Origin: Sedimentibacter acidaminivorans
GTDB lineage: Bacteria; Bacillota; Clostridia; Tissierellales; Sedimentibacteraceae
Assembly (NCBI RefSeq): GCF_017873955.1
Contig: NZ_JAGGKS010000002.1
Location: forward strand, 372,001 to 436,000
DNA length: 64,000 nucleotides
Direction of reading: 5' to 3'
The notes beneath the pieces were generated by a model. That model searched no databases, was not told the DNA's origin, and saw nothing but the letters and a program-made list of their open reading frames with translations. Positions 25,576 to 34,310 of the stretch are shown piece by piece; position 1 is the stretch's first letter, and every line of letters starts with the position of its first letter. A program made the position numbers and the translations under genes.

Positions 25576-27234
25576 TTAATACGGTAGTGGATTTACAGTA
25601 TAGTTGCTATATGTCGCATCACATTTCCAAGTTCTTATACCAAATGTGCCTACATCACTATATGTTTTATCTGTAACTGATATATAGTTTTTTCCATTTA
25701 CAAATACACTTATTTCTGAACCATTTTTCTGAACATACAATATAATTTTATCACCTTTTGAAATATCATAGCCTAGTTCTTCGGTAGCAAGTTTATTCCA
25801 TTTACCATAAGATGCTTTACGAAGAATTACAGTGTTACCACCAGGACTAATTCCTGCATAGTATCCTGCAAAATCATCAACTCCATCTGCTGAATATTTA
25901 ACATTAAATACAATACCTGCGTTGCCGTCTTCATTATCATTAAAAGTAACTTCTGTCTTATATATTCCCCCATATCCATTATAACCTAATACAGATGTAT
26001 CGTTCCCGATAATTCCCATAGGCGCGCAATAATTATCTTTATCATAATCAGAAGGATACATTCTCAAAAAACCTTCTTTATTGTCAATATAATCATAATG
26101 AGAAGCATAACTATAGAATTTCATATGATCTTCACTCCAATGAGACAATCCATCAAAATTAACTGCATCTGTTACATCTATAGTAAATTTATATTTATCA
26201 CTTTCCATCTGTTCATACAATTCACATATTTCATAATTAGGATCATACATTGATCCCACGTCTCCAATGTATGTTGCATTATAGTCATCATTAAGCTTAA
26301 CAACTTTGTATGTAGTACCTTGTAATTCACTCTCATAAATCATATACCCTGAATAGGTTCCATTTCCAACTAAAACGAAATCTTTAGCATTCTTTGTATC
26401 CTTTATATATGTAGGGTATTTACCTTCTAAACTATATCTATATATAAGACCATTAGTACCTATATAGTATATTTTACTGCTTTCATTTTCAAAATAATCT
26501 GCTTTTTTAACACCTTCTACTATAAGTTCCTTATTAGATGTATTATCATAAGTTACGTAAAGATTGTTTCCTTGAATATTTAATTTGTAACCCTTAGAAT
26601 AATCATTTTCTTTCTTTAGAACCTCATGATACTTTTCAAAAACTCTATTCACTATAATAACCGCTTGCTCTATTGTTGTATTACTTTGTGGCCCAAAGTT
26701 AACACCATCACCTTTCATAAAACCATTATCGTATGCAAAGTCAACTCCCTGAACAGCCCAAGAAGCTACAATATCCTTATCATTAAACGATAAAACACCA
26801 TCACCAGCATAATAATCGGTACCAATACTATCAAGTGTTCTCTTTATCATTATAGCCATTTCTTGTCTTGTTATTTTATCGTTTGGTGCAAATATACCAT
26901 TACCTTTTCCCTTAATAATGCCAAGCTTATTAGCCACAAGAACATCACTATTTACAGTATCTGAAAATGTATCGATTGGAGCTTCTTCAGGTGTGATACC
27001 TGTCATAGCTTTATATAATCTAACAATAAGCATCGCAAAAGACTCTCTGCTTATATTATTATTGAACACAACTCCTGGTAAATTAAAATCGTCATAACTT
27101 AGTATTTCATTTTTTACAGAATTTAAAAGCTCCTCTTCTGCCCAATCACTAGCACCAGTAAACCAACCACCCGCAAAAGCCACGCTACTTGTCATAATTG
27201 CAATTACAATGATTAAACTTAAAATCTTTCTCAT
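25576..27234 (-). CDS. SLH-domain cell-surface protein with jelly-roll-like end
   Basis: A 552-residue exported protein: signal peptide (about 1-21, ending SVAFA), then three S-layer homology units between about 30 and 205. Signatures include FSDTVNSDVLVANKLGIIKGKGNGIFAPNDKITRQEMAIMI and WAVQGVDFAYDNGFMKGDG. A short central beta-repeat region (about 215-330) resembles DUF5050-type propeller repeats. The C-terminal part (about 345-550) contains GIVFNVKYSADGVDDFAGYY and FVNGKNYISVTDKTYSDVGTFGIRT, like concanavalin/LamG-type jelly rolls. SLH domains bind secondary cell-wall polymer. The ligand of the C-terminal part is unknown. Confidence 0.82.
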   Translation of the reverse strand: MRKILSLIIVIAIMTSSVAFAGGWFTGASDWAEEELLNSVKNEILSYDDFNLPGVVFNNNISRESFAMLIVRLYKAMTGITPEEAPIDTFSDTVNSDVLVANKLGIIKGKGNGIFAPNDKITRQEMAIMIKRTLDSIGTDYYAGDGVLSFNDKDIVASWAVQGVDFAYDNGFMKGDGVNFGPQSNTTIEQAVIIVNRVFEKYHEVLKKENDYSKGYKLNIQGNNLYVTYDNTSNKELIVEGVKKADYFENESSKIYYIGTNGLIYRYSLEGKYPTYIKDTKNAKDFVLVGNGTYSGYMIYESELQGTTYKVVKLNDDYNATYIGDVGSMYDPNYEICELYEQMESDKYKFTIDVTDAVNFDGLSHWSEDHMKFYSYASHYDYIDNKEGFLRMYPSDYDKDNYCAPMGIIGNDTSVLGYNGYGGIYKTEVTFNDNEDGNAGIVFNVKYSADGVDDFAGYYAGISPGGNTVILRKASYGKWNKLATEELGYDISKGDKIILYVQKNGSEISVFVNGKNYISVTDKTYSDVGTFGIRTWKCDATYSNYTVNPLPY

Positions 27235-27344
27235 TAAATATCTTCCTCCTTGGTATAATTTATCATATTATATCATAAAATGTATACTTTATATATATTT
27301 TTCTATTTTGCCTTATATTACCGCTTAATGAGGTTTTGTTTTTT

Positions 27345-27373
27345 ACTCAAGCGGTACCAGGTACCGCTTGAGT
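27345..27373. repeat. 29-bp palindrome with KpnI-like core
   Basis: Two 14-base arms, ACTCAAGCGGTACC and its exact complement, flank a single A. No T-run follows, so it does not look like a terminator. It resembles REP-like palindromes scattered in some clostridial genomes. A partial copy of the arm (ACCGCTTAATGA) lies just upstream at about 27320. Confidence 0.6.
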
Positions 27374-27486
27374 TAATAAAGTACATTTAACTAACATATT
27401 CCTTTACAAAATTTGCTACTTGACTGATTGTATATTTAGTGTAATAATATCATTACGTATATATTGGTGCCAAACCATATAACAAC

Positions 27487-27527
27487 AACCGAGCTCTAAA
27501 GTGCTAAACACACTTTAGAGCTCGGTT
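27487..27527. repeat. 17-bp perfect hairpin in intergenic region
   Basis: AACCGAGCTCTAAAGTG pairs exactly with CACTTTAGAGCTCGGTT across a 7-base loop. There is no clear T-run on either strand, so it may be a transcript-end or mobile palindromic element. No gene lies in 27235-27718. Confidence 0.6.
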
Positions 27528-27710
27528 CATTTATCAATTACTTCCTACCTGTTGTAATGCAAAGATGTCTCCCTGCTCTACTTCAATATCTACTCCTTTG
27601 ACTTAGTGATTAACGTTAACTTATTCTACACTTAACTCGTCATATACCCCTTAACCAAATCTATGTTTCTTTTTTACAATAGTTCTATAATTGCTTCATC
27701 ATTTTTACCG

Positions 27711-27737
27711 AAAACACCCTATGGAGTAGGGTGTTTT
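27711..27737 (-). terminator. Terminator overlapping MFS stop
   Basis: AAAACACCCTA and TAGGGTGTTTT form an 11-bp stem with a 5-base loop that includes the stop codon of the MFS gene. The reverse strand runs into TTTTCGG. Confidence 0.75.
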
Positions 27738-28879
27738 AAATTTTTTAAACTAAGCGAGAATAAAATAACAAATCCTAAGGAGCTTATTAAATATGGGGCT
27801 TTTAACCCGATATTCTGAAAAGCTAATCCTCCTACTATCGGTCCAATGGTATTTCCTATATTTGTAGCTGTTGATAATTGGCCTATAGCAGATCCCTTTG
27901 TTTCTTCAACTATACCTTCAACAAAAATACTGCTTATAGTAACGTTAAGCATAGTTAATGCAATACAGTATATCGTCCATATTACTCCGTACAAATAAAT
28001 ATTTTCTAAATATGGAATAACTAACAAAGTAATAAACAACAATAAAAGTGAAATCGTAGTTGCATTTTTAGCGCCAATATTATCACTTATTGTTCCAATA
28101 CGCGGAGATGAGAAGGCGATTATCATTGTTGGTAGAATAAACGCTAAAGCTATTTCTAGCAAATCAGAATCAAATCTTGCTTGTAAATACAAGACAAAAA
28201 TTGATGAAACTACACTAGTGAATATACTTGCAACAAGATTAAATAATGCTATTTTCATCTTATTAGAAGGTAACAAAAATTTTACAATATTATCTTTATT
28301 GTTATTATTGATTGATTTGGTTTCCATTATGTTGAACAAAGAATAAACTAAAGCGATTACTGCAGCTACCGAACAAGTAAAAAACAAATTAGCCCACCCA
28401 ACCACTAGTTTATTATTGTATAAGAAAGCAAAGCATAATGCTATACCGAATAAACCACCTTTTTCAGAATAGCTGCCTAGTTTTCCAAAATTATATGCAT
28501 TATTTTTACCGTTCAAATCAGAAATCATACTGAAAGTTGAAATACTAATAAAAACAGCTGCTATTGATTGTAATCCCCTCGCTAAATATATTAAAGGTAA
28601 AGTTGTAGCTTTATAGAAAACAAAATAAGAAACCACGTAAAATAGTATTCCTAAAATAAATATAGGTTTTCTGCCTACCTTATCAGAAACGTATCCTACA
28701 ATTAATCGAAATATTAAAAGACCTAAAGAAAACACTGAAAAAAGTCCAGTTACTTGTATTGGAGTCAATCCAAGTCTAGTCGTAAATACTGGCAATAGAA
28801 CACTCATTGATGTTAATGGTAAAGATATCAATAATATTGGTAACGATATCTTTGCTAAAACATTTTTTTCAAAAGTCAA
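27719..28879 (-). CDS. MFS transporter
   Basis: A 386-residue, twelve-helix major facilitator. The motif A loop reads GYVSDKVGRKPIFILG and a second half-motif is SPRIGTISDNIGAKNA. It starts at TTG, six bases after GGAGG. ISSIFVEGIVEETKGSAIGQLS precedes helix 10-11 and recurs in part in a relic at 33.3 kb. It resembles drug or sugar efflux permeases. The substrate is unknown. Confidence 0.82.
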   Translation of the reverse strand: MTFEKNVLAKISLPILLISLPLTSMSVLLPVFTTRLGLTPIQVTGLFSVFSLGLLIFRLIVGYVSDKVGRKPIFILGILFYVVSYFVFYKATTLPLIYLARGLQSIAAVFISISTFSMISDLNGKNNAYNFGKLGSYSEKGGLFGIALCFAFLYNNKLVVGWANLFFTCSVAAVIALVYSLFNIMETKSINNNNKDNIVKFLLPSNKMKIALFNLVASIFTSVVSSIFVLYLQARFDSDLLEIALAFILPTMIIAFSSPRIGTISDNIGAKNATTISLLLLFITLLVIPYLENIYLYGVIWTIYCIALTMLNVTISSIFVEGIVEETKGSAIGQLSTATNIGNTIGPIVGGLAFQNIGLKAPYLISSLGFVILFSLSLKNLKHPTP

Positions 28880-29094
28880 TGTGCACCTCCTTAAGATTTA
28901 CTAAACTACCACATTATACCATACAGGCGTCATTTGTAAATACTATTTTTATAATTTTATTTTTTTATGATGACCCAACAAAACCGCATAATCTATTTCA
29001 GAATAATTAATTAAATTCTACATTTAGCATTATTCTCTCGGATTTTTTTAATATTACTATTGTTATATAAAAAGCATTATAGTAGAATTTTAAA

Positions 29095-29874
29095 ATGGGA
29101 ATGGCAGGTGCTGCAATTGCAACAATTTTATCTCAATTATTTTCATTTATTTGGGTGGTTTCATACTTCACAGGAAAAAAAAGCAGAATAAAATTCAATC
29201 TAAAGTATTTGAAACCAGATTTTACTGTTGTTTTTAAAATATTTCTTTAGGATTGCCAGGTTTTTCATTGCAAATTGCCAGCAGTTTATTAAATTTAATT
29301 TTAAACAAGAACTTGCAACAATATGGTGGAGATATTGCCGTATCAGGTATGGGCGTAATAAACAGCATTCAAACGATGATAATTATGCCTATAATTGGAC
29401 TAAACCAAGGTGTTCAGCCAATCCATCAGCTTCAACTTTGGAGCTGAAAAATATGACAGAGTTAAAAGCGCAGCCAAATTAGCAGTCAAAGCTGCTACTA
29501 TAACCATATCAATTGGATTTATTATTACTAGATTATTTCCATTGCAAATAATATCAATGTTCAATAGAGAGCCTGAGCTTCTTAAATTCGGCAGTTCTGC
29601 AATATTTGCATGGTTCTTATGTTTACCAGTTGTTGGTTTTCAAATTATTGGAGCTAATTTCTTCCAAGCAGTTGGAAGGTCAAAAACTGCAATGTTTTTA
29701 ACCCTTACAAGACAAGTTATCCTACTTATACCTTCTATTATAATATTCTCGAAAATTTGGGGAATTGAAGGCTTAGTTTATGCAGCGCCATTTGCAGATT
29801 TCTTGTCATTCATATTAACTGCAGTTTTCTTTTATCATGGAATTAAAAATTTAGAGAAATTCAGGAGAATATAA
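29095..29874 (+). pseudogene. MATE efflux family relic, truncated with two frameshifts
   Basis: Three reading frames join into the C-terminal half of a MATE transporter: MGMAGAAIATILSQLFSF, then GLPGFSLQIASSLLNLILNK, then FNFGAEKYDRVKSAAK to the end. The first break (about 29246) is explained by loss of one T in TTTTCT, the second (about 29420) by one extra C in CAATCCATC. The N-terminal half, about 150 residues or more, is missing. No ribosome binding site precedes the remaining sequence. It is not functional. Confidence 0.8.
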
Positions 29875-30042
29875 ATGCTAAACTTTTTATCATATTAAGT
29901 CTCTTTTTTACTTTATATGCTTATATTAGATTCTTTTAAACCTCGCTCTTCCCTCTATTACTTCAGAAGAGGTCCGTCACTATAACTAATTGCTCTAAAT
30001 TTATACTACGATTTATTGAGTTTTTCTAAATACAAATTTTAT

Positions 30043-30888
30043 TTATATTGAAATTTTCCAAATAGCTCTCCCAGAATCTTCGCTAACTGTCACACTAGGA
30101 TTGTATCCTTTGTCAATTAATCCAAGCCAGACATGACATGCACAAATACCTATATCTACGTTTGGATGTTCCCATTTGAAGTGTTTATATCCCACTGTCA
30201 TAGCAACAGTAATTGTTTTGAAACTATTTTCAAAAGCAAATTTCCACATTTGAGAATTTGCAGCAGATGGTGCTTTTCGTCCTAAATCAAGCGCATATAA
30301 AACGTCATCTGAAAGCTTATCATAATCATTTGGATTCTCAAGCAAATCTTTAATATCTTTACGCTTGAAACTTGAAGTCTTTTTAGTAATTCTGTCCACA
30401 AGACGAAGTCCTCCATCTTCATAATATCCTAGAGGCGTAATACATATTACCCGTCTACCGGTGGTTACACCTTTTGAATATCCATAACCCATGTTTGACT
30501 CTTTTAACTGATCCGTAGATTGTAAATGGGGCATTAAACTTTCCAGTTCTGATAACTTATAGTGCCCATACCAACAGGTTGAAAGACCTTTACTTTGTGC
30601 AAAAAGTATTAACAATTCCCCAATAAAACCTACCTTTGAGATTGAGATGATATCAGTTTCTGCCACAAAAGCAATGTTATCTGGTGGAGATAACATGTTT
30701 GTATAAAGAGTTTTTGTAGCGTTAGCATTAAAGAACTTAATCTCGACATTGTGATCAAAAGGAACTGATAATGACTTTACAAAGTCCTGTATGGATTCCA
30801 TAACAACCTTTTCAACAGAAATCATTTTATAACTACGTGCTGATCTTCGTGAATCAATATTACTTTTAATTGGAAATGAGATAATCAT
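30043..30888 (-). CDS. TM1586-type nitroreductase family protein
   Basis: A 281-residue protein with two nitroreductase-like halves. The first contains SRRSARSYK and FVAETDIISISKVGFIGELLILFAQSKGLSTCWYG. The second contains ALDLGRKAPSAANSQMWKF and VDIGICACHVWLGLIDKGY, which carry the FMN-binding pattern. This matches putative TM nitroreductases (PF14512). AGGAGG precedes the ATG. The substrate is unknown. It is intact although the DNA just upstream of it is decayed. Confidence 0.83.
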   Translation of the reverse strand: MIISFPIKSNIDSRRSARSYKMISVEKVVMESIQDFVKSLSVPFDHNVEIKFFNANATKTLYTNMLSPPDNIAFVAETDIISISKVGFIGELLILFAQSKGLSTCWYGHYKLSELESLMPHLQSTDQLKESNMGYGYSKGVTTGRRVICITPLGYYEDGGLRLVDRITKKTSSFKRKDIKDLLENPNDYDKLSDDVLYALDLGRKAPSAANSQMWKFAFENSFKTITVAMTVGYKHFKWEHPNVDIGICACHVWLGLIDKGYNPSVTVSEDSGRAIWKISI

Positions 30889-31080
30889 ATTTTAAATCCT
30901 CCTGATAATATTAATAATTAAACATTGGTCAATACATTTATTGTTGTTATCAGTATTGAACATTTTACATGATTTAATAATATAAAGCGTTCAAATCATA
31001 AAGTTTTTAGGCATATTCTATCCTCCTATAATTTGCTGACTAGGTAGCTAGTATGACGTTTTAAAACTTCCAATTTTAAG
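30889..31080 (-). pseudogene. tetR start and operator relic
   Basis: At 31000-31060 the sequence resembles the start region of the intact tetR at 34.1 kb: AGGCATATTCT, a CTCCTATAATTT ribosome binding site and a CTGACT element. The frame reads MPKN and then stops after a few codons. A palindrome ACTAG-GTAG-CTAGT at 31039-31052 occupies the operator position. It is a third, diverged and gutted copy of the tetR control region. Confidence 0.5.
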
Positions 31081-31209
31081 TTAACTTTCATGAATTCTTA
31101 ATAACGAAATCAAAAATATAACTGAAATTGATACCATTAATATTGTCATTCCCATAACTGTCCAGTGCACCTCTAATTTATTAAGAATCACTCCATATAT
31201 CAGTGCACC
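31081..31209 (-). pseudogene. C-terminal MFS transporter remnant
   Basis: The reverse frame reads ALIYGVILNKLEVHWTVMGM... and ends LISLLRIHES at a TAA. This is the shape of the last one and a half helices of an MFS permease. It is fused at about 31210 to the PEP-synthase-like relic in another frame, so a deletion joined two unrelated genes. No start codon remains. Confidence 0.5.
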
Positions 31210-31736
31210 TGTGCTGTTTCTTTAAAAGTTCTTCAACATTTGTATCAGACTTTTTATACTCTTCTATCTGCTTATCTAACCAACTTTCATCTTCCCCTGG
31301 ATCAGGTATTGATAATTCGAATTCATGGGGGCGACGGTGACCATACTGTTTCAAATATTCCTCTCTACTCATTTTGCCCTTAATAACCTTCAAAATTCCT
31401 ACAACTGGTCCAAGGCTCTGTAAATCAGAATCTTCCCTAAGATTTGATAGCAATGTACTTGCATCTTCACTTCCTACCATTTCAGTAAGTTTCTTATTGA
31501 TAGGTGTCAAAGTAAGACCAGCTTTACTACCTCCTACCAATAAGCCCCACCAAGCTTTAGTATTCTGAAGCTTTATTATTTAACTTTTCATTTTCAAAGG
31601 CAGAAGGTAAGATGACAAAACCATCTGGAACTGGATATCCTGACTGATACATTTTTGCTAACATACTGCCTTTTCCTCCTGCATATGCCTGTAACTCAGG
31701 AGTTAGTTCTTTAAATCTTTTAATCATATTTTCCAT
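31181..31736 (-). pseudogene. PEP synthase/rifampicin phosphotransferase-like relic
   Basis: Two pieces of one gene. From the ATG at 31736 (GGAGG upstream) the N-terminal ATP-grasp start reads LQAYAGGKGSMLAKMYQSG with PVPDGFVILPSAF and ends at a TAA at 31557. A second frame, 31540-31181, carries the downstream segment EEYLKQYGHRRPHEFELSIP with DPGEDESWLD. The stretch between them and everything after is missing. Intact relatives are about 800-870 residues with ATP-binding, rifampicin or phosphohistidine domains. The relic follows a copy of the TetR-controlled promoter. Confidence 0.75.
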
Positions 31737-31754
31737 TACAAGTCCTCCTGTATT

Positions 31755-32095
31755 TTACTGACTGTGCGGTTAGTATGTCATATACTGACTTGCCTGTCAA
31801 TAAAATTAAAATTTATTTTTAGTTGCTTTCATCATACCCAAATATCATAATATGATGACTCCTAATAATATAACATAAAAAGTTCCGTAGAATTTTCATT
31901 CTACGGAATCTTATTTTGAATTTTAACCTTCTATTTTTATTTTGCTATTATAAACATCTAAATTTAATTCACCCATAAGCTTACTTGAAATTAGTCCTGT
32001 AATCATAGAATCACTAACATTAACTAAAGTTCTTGCCATGTCTATCAATGGTTCTATTGCAATTAACAATCCTACTAATCTTACCGGTAAATCCT
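31755..32095. repeat. Direct duplication, copy 1 (of 34142-34475)
   Basis: About 340 bp, from the TetR operator through the hairpin to the last 51 codons of a symporter, is nearly identical to 34142-34475, with scattered substitutions. The similarity ends at about 32090, where copy 1 turns into unrelated sequence. Confidence 0.8.
31757..31800 (-). promoter_or_regulatory. Duplicate TetR-type promoter and operator
   Basis: On the reverse strand TTGACA (31800-31795), 17 bp, then CATACT (31777-31772). The inverted repeat ACTGAC-6-GTTAGT (31757-31774, + strand) overlaps the -10. It is a near copy of the promoter at 34144-34187 and now reads into the PEP-synthase-like relic because the tetR gene is missing from this copy. 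Confidence 0.65.
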
Positions 32096-32171
32096 TTAAA
32101 AGTTCCTTTGAAATATAGGGATAATTAAAATTCGATAAAAATCTTATGTAGATATCCTTTAAGAACTTCAT
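31923..32171 (-). pseudogene. Symporter C-terminal fragment (duplicate)
   Basis: An 82-codon ORF whose last 51 residues (from LVGLLIAIEPLIDMARTLVN) are identical to the end of the symporter ORF at 34.3 kb. The first 30 residues are unrelated and carry no recognisable motif. It is a deletion product and not a functional transporter. A terminator-like hairpin at about 31881-31911 follows, also duplicated. Confidence 0.75.
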
Positions 32172-32214
32172 GTTATAGCTATCTCCTATGACATTATGTT
32201 TACTAACAAATATA

Positions 32215-32982
32215 TCATGATGAACATCTTTCTGTTTTAAAACCTTGCTCTTGGATTACTTTTAATATATCCTGTCTATTAGGTAAAGAATTAGATATTT
32301 TAGATACTACCTGATCACTAAAGCAGTCTATCCTTCTATTTGCATTTCTTAAATCAAAATACGATGTCATTTCTTCATCATATTCCTTCATTTCTTCTAA
32401 ATAATTATCAAAAATTGTGTAGCTGTTTTCAAAAATTCTGAGTCTATTATCAAACCTAGGTTTAAGCTGAGGATTTTGATTTGAATAGCCGATACCTAGC
32501 CCGACAACAGGAAATGTTAATTTAGGAAGCTTTAAAATCTTACAAATTTTTGCCGAGTCATTTAATATACTCCCTAAAAATACAACACCTAAATCCATAG
32601 ATTCTGAAGCATTGACAACATTTTGAGCAGCTAAGCACGCATCTGTAAATCCTTGAAAAAATCTATCCATATCAGATGCATTCTCAGTTTCTGCGCCTTT
32701 TTCCTTTATAATTTTATTGTTTCTGAATTGATCTGCTATAAAAATCAAAAGTTCTGGTGCTCTTCCCACATATTCTTGATTACATACTTCTGCAATTTCT
32801 TTCTTAATTGAAGAATCAGTTACTCTAATAATAGAAAATTGTTGTGTTCCATTTGATGTAGCTGTGCGTCTTGCAACCTCCATTAATGCTTCAAGGATTT
32901 CCCTTGGTATACTCGTGTCTTTAAACTCACGTATTGTACGATGCTGCAACTGTCTTTGAATCATTTCATTTATTTGACTCAT
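32215..32982 (-). CDS. NfsA/Frp-type nitroreductase
   Basis: The frame opens at a TTG at 32997 that forms part of the ribosome binding site; the ATG at 32982 is the start (255 residues). The FMN-binding nitroreductase fold shows HRTIREFKDTSIPREILEALMEVARRTATSNGTQQFS, DACLAAQNVVNASESMDLGVVFLGSI and a P-V-V-G-L-G-I-G-Y segment typical of the oxygen-insensitive NfsA/FRP group. It reduces nitro or flavin substrates with NAD(P)H. It lies as an intact gene among relics. Confidence 0.87.
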   Translation of the reverse strand: MSQINEMIQRQLQHRTIREFKDTSIPREILEALMEVARRTATSNGTQQFSIIRVTDSSIKKEIAEVCNQEYVGRAPELLIFIADQFRNNKIIKEKGAETENASDMDRFFQGFTDACLAAQNVVNASESMDLGVVFLGSILNDSAKICKILKLPKLTFPVVGLGIGYSNQNPQLKPRFDNRLRIFENSYTIFDNYLEEMKEYDEEMTSYFDLRNANRRIDCFSDQVVSKISNSLPNRQDILKVIQEQGFKTERCSS

Positions 32983-32997
32983 ATAAAATCCCTCCAA

Positions 32998-33396
32998 TTA
33001 AAATATTTATAAGTATATGATACCCTAAAATATTGAAATAAAACACTTATAGTAATTATCTCACCATGAGACATCAATACCACCACCCCACGGCAATAAG
33101 TTCTACAGCAGTTACAGCAATCCAAGTCAAAGCAAGCGTAACTAGCCCAATAATTCCACACCTCCAAATACATATACGAATAGCTATTTTATCTGCAAGT
33201 TGTTCTACTTCCTATAAGTGTTGAGTAAATTTATTGTTCTCCAAAAAGAATCAAATCCTCCAGTTACCATCATTTTCATATTTCCAAGCCCTTCATTTTT
33301 ACTTTATTTCTCTTATTCAGCAAGTTTTTATTATTTAGTTTGCCTTCAACAAAAATACTGCTTATAGATAATATTGGCACTAAAAAGGCAACGTTA
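32998..33396 (-). pseudogene. Degenerate coding debris
   Basis: Two relics are visible. One reverse frame at about 33050-33190 reads a hydrophobic stretch with ILGLVTLALTWIAVTAVELI-like composition ending in WWY and has no usable start. Another at 33276-33395 reads FLVPILSISSIFVEGKLNNK and resembles part of the MFS gene at 27.7-28.9 kb. A 64-codon ORF at 32979-33173 in a third frame is not a gene. Confidence 0.4.
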
Positions 33397-33498
33397 CTAT
33401 CCTGACTGATACATCTTTGCTAAAATACTGCCTTTTCCTCCTGCATATGACTGTAACTCAGGAGTTAGTTCTTTAAATCTTTTAATCATATTTTCCAT
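33397..33498 (-). pseudogene. Second PEP-synthase-like N-terminal stub
   Basis: From an ATG with AGGAGG upstream, 33 codons read as MENMIKRFKELTPELQ, then SYAGGKGSILAKMYQSG, and stop at TAG. The nucleotide sequence almost repeats 31632-31740. It directly follows the intact tetR gene, so the ancestral order was probably tetR then the phosphotransferase gene. Confidence 0.75.
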
Positions 33499-33511
33499 TA
33501 CAAATCCTCCT

Positions 33512-34123
33512 TTATTTTTGAATTCCAAATCGAATCATATTAATAAAACTACTTCTTTCTTTAATTATGTTTTCAAGAATGCATTCATTTAATTCCCTAT
33601 TATCTACTAATTCGGATACATACTTATTTTCGAAATAATCTAGTGTTAGTTTAATAAGTTTATACGCCTCTTTTCGATCTACATTTTCTCTTAGAGGCAC
33701 ATTTGCAAACAACCGTTCTTGAACCTTGTCTCTCTCTTCGATTAAACTTCCATACTTCGTTTCAATTTCTGACTTCAACTCATCTGGAGTATTGTAAAAT
33801 GCCTCTATAATAACTTTATAAAGATCAGGATTTTCTTTGTAATATTTAAACTTTATAGTGCTTATCCTATCTTTAACCTCAAAAAAATCTTCATCTTCAG
33901 ATACACTTTCAAAACCCATTACCATGCTACCTTTCTCAAAACACCTATCCAGTAAGGATATATATAAATCTTTTTTACTCTTAAAGTGATGAAAAATTAA
34001 TGCTCTGGAAATTCCAGAAGCCTCTGCTAACATTGCTGTTGAGGTTTTATCATAACCATGCTCTGCAAACACAGATAAGCATGTGTCTAATATTTCTTCT
34101 TTATCATATAGTTTCTTAGGCAT
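33512..34123 (-). CDS. TetR/AcrR family transcriptional regulator
   Basis: A 203-residue repressor. The N-terminal helix-turn-helix (about 8-50) contains ILDTCLSVFAEHGYDKTSTAMLAEASGISRALIFHHFKSKKDLY. The remaining helices form a ligand-binding domain that I cannot assign to a ligand. AGGAG precedes the ATG. The promoter carries an inverted repeat over the -10, so the gene is probably self-repressed. It sits between the symporter remnant and a phosphotransferase stub, which were probably its targets. Confidence 0.88.
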   Translation of the reverse strand: MPKKLYDKEEILDTCLSVFAEHGYDKTSTAMLAEASGISRALIFHHFKSKKDLYISLLDRCFEKGSMVMGFESVSEDEDFFEVKDRISTIKFKYYKENPDLYKVIIEAFYNTPDELKSEIETKYGSLIEERDKVQERLFANVPLRENVDRKEAYKLIKLTLDYFENKYVSELVDNRELNECILENIIKERSSFINMIRFGIQK

Positions 34124-34143
34124 ATTCTCTTCTCCTATAATTT

Positions 34144-34187
34144 ACTGACTTTGCAGTTAGTATATCATATGCTGACTTGCCTGTCAA
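34144..34187 (-). promoter_or_regulatory. tetR promoter with overlapping operator
   Basis: On the reverse strand TTGACA (34187-34182), 17 bp, then TATACT (34164-34159), close to the sigma-A consensus. The imperfect inverted repeat ACTGAC-6-GTTAGT (34144-34161) overlaps the -10 and the start site, as in self-repressing TetR genes. Confidence 0.7.
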
Positions 34188-34263
34188 TAAAATCAAAATT
34201 TATTTCTAGTTACTTTCATCATAACCAAATATCATAATATGATGACTTCTAATAATAAAACAT

Positions 34264-34301
34264 AAAAAATTCCGTAGAATTTTCATTCCACGGAATTTTT
34301 T
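34264..34301 (-). terminator. Terminator of symporter gene
   Basis: AAAAAATTCCGT pairs with ACGGAATTTTTT, extended by GAA/TTC. It lies ten bases after the symporter stop. A close copy lies after the duplicate fragment. Confidence 0.85.
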
Positions 34302-34310
34302 ATGTGAATT

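Noticed and set aside
32979-33173. 64-codon Cys-rich reverse ORF
   Set aside because: Another frame of the same strand gives a more protein-like hydrophobic sequence; the Cys-rich frame is a by-product.
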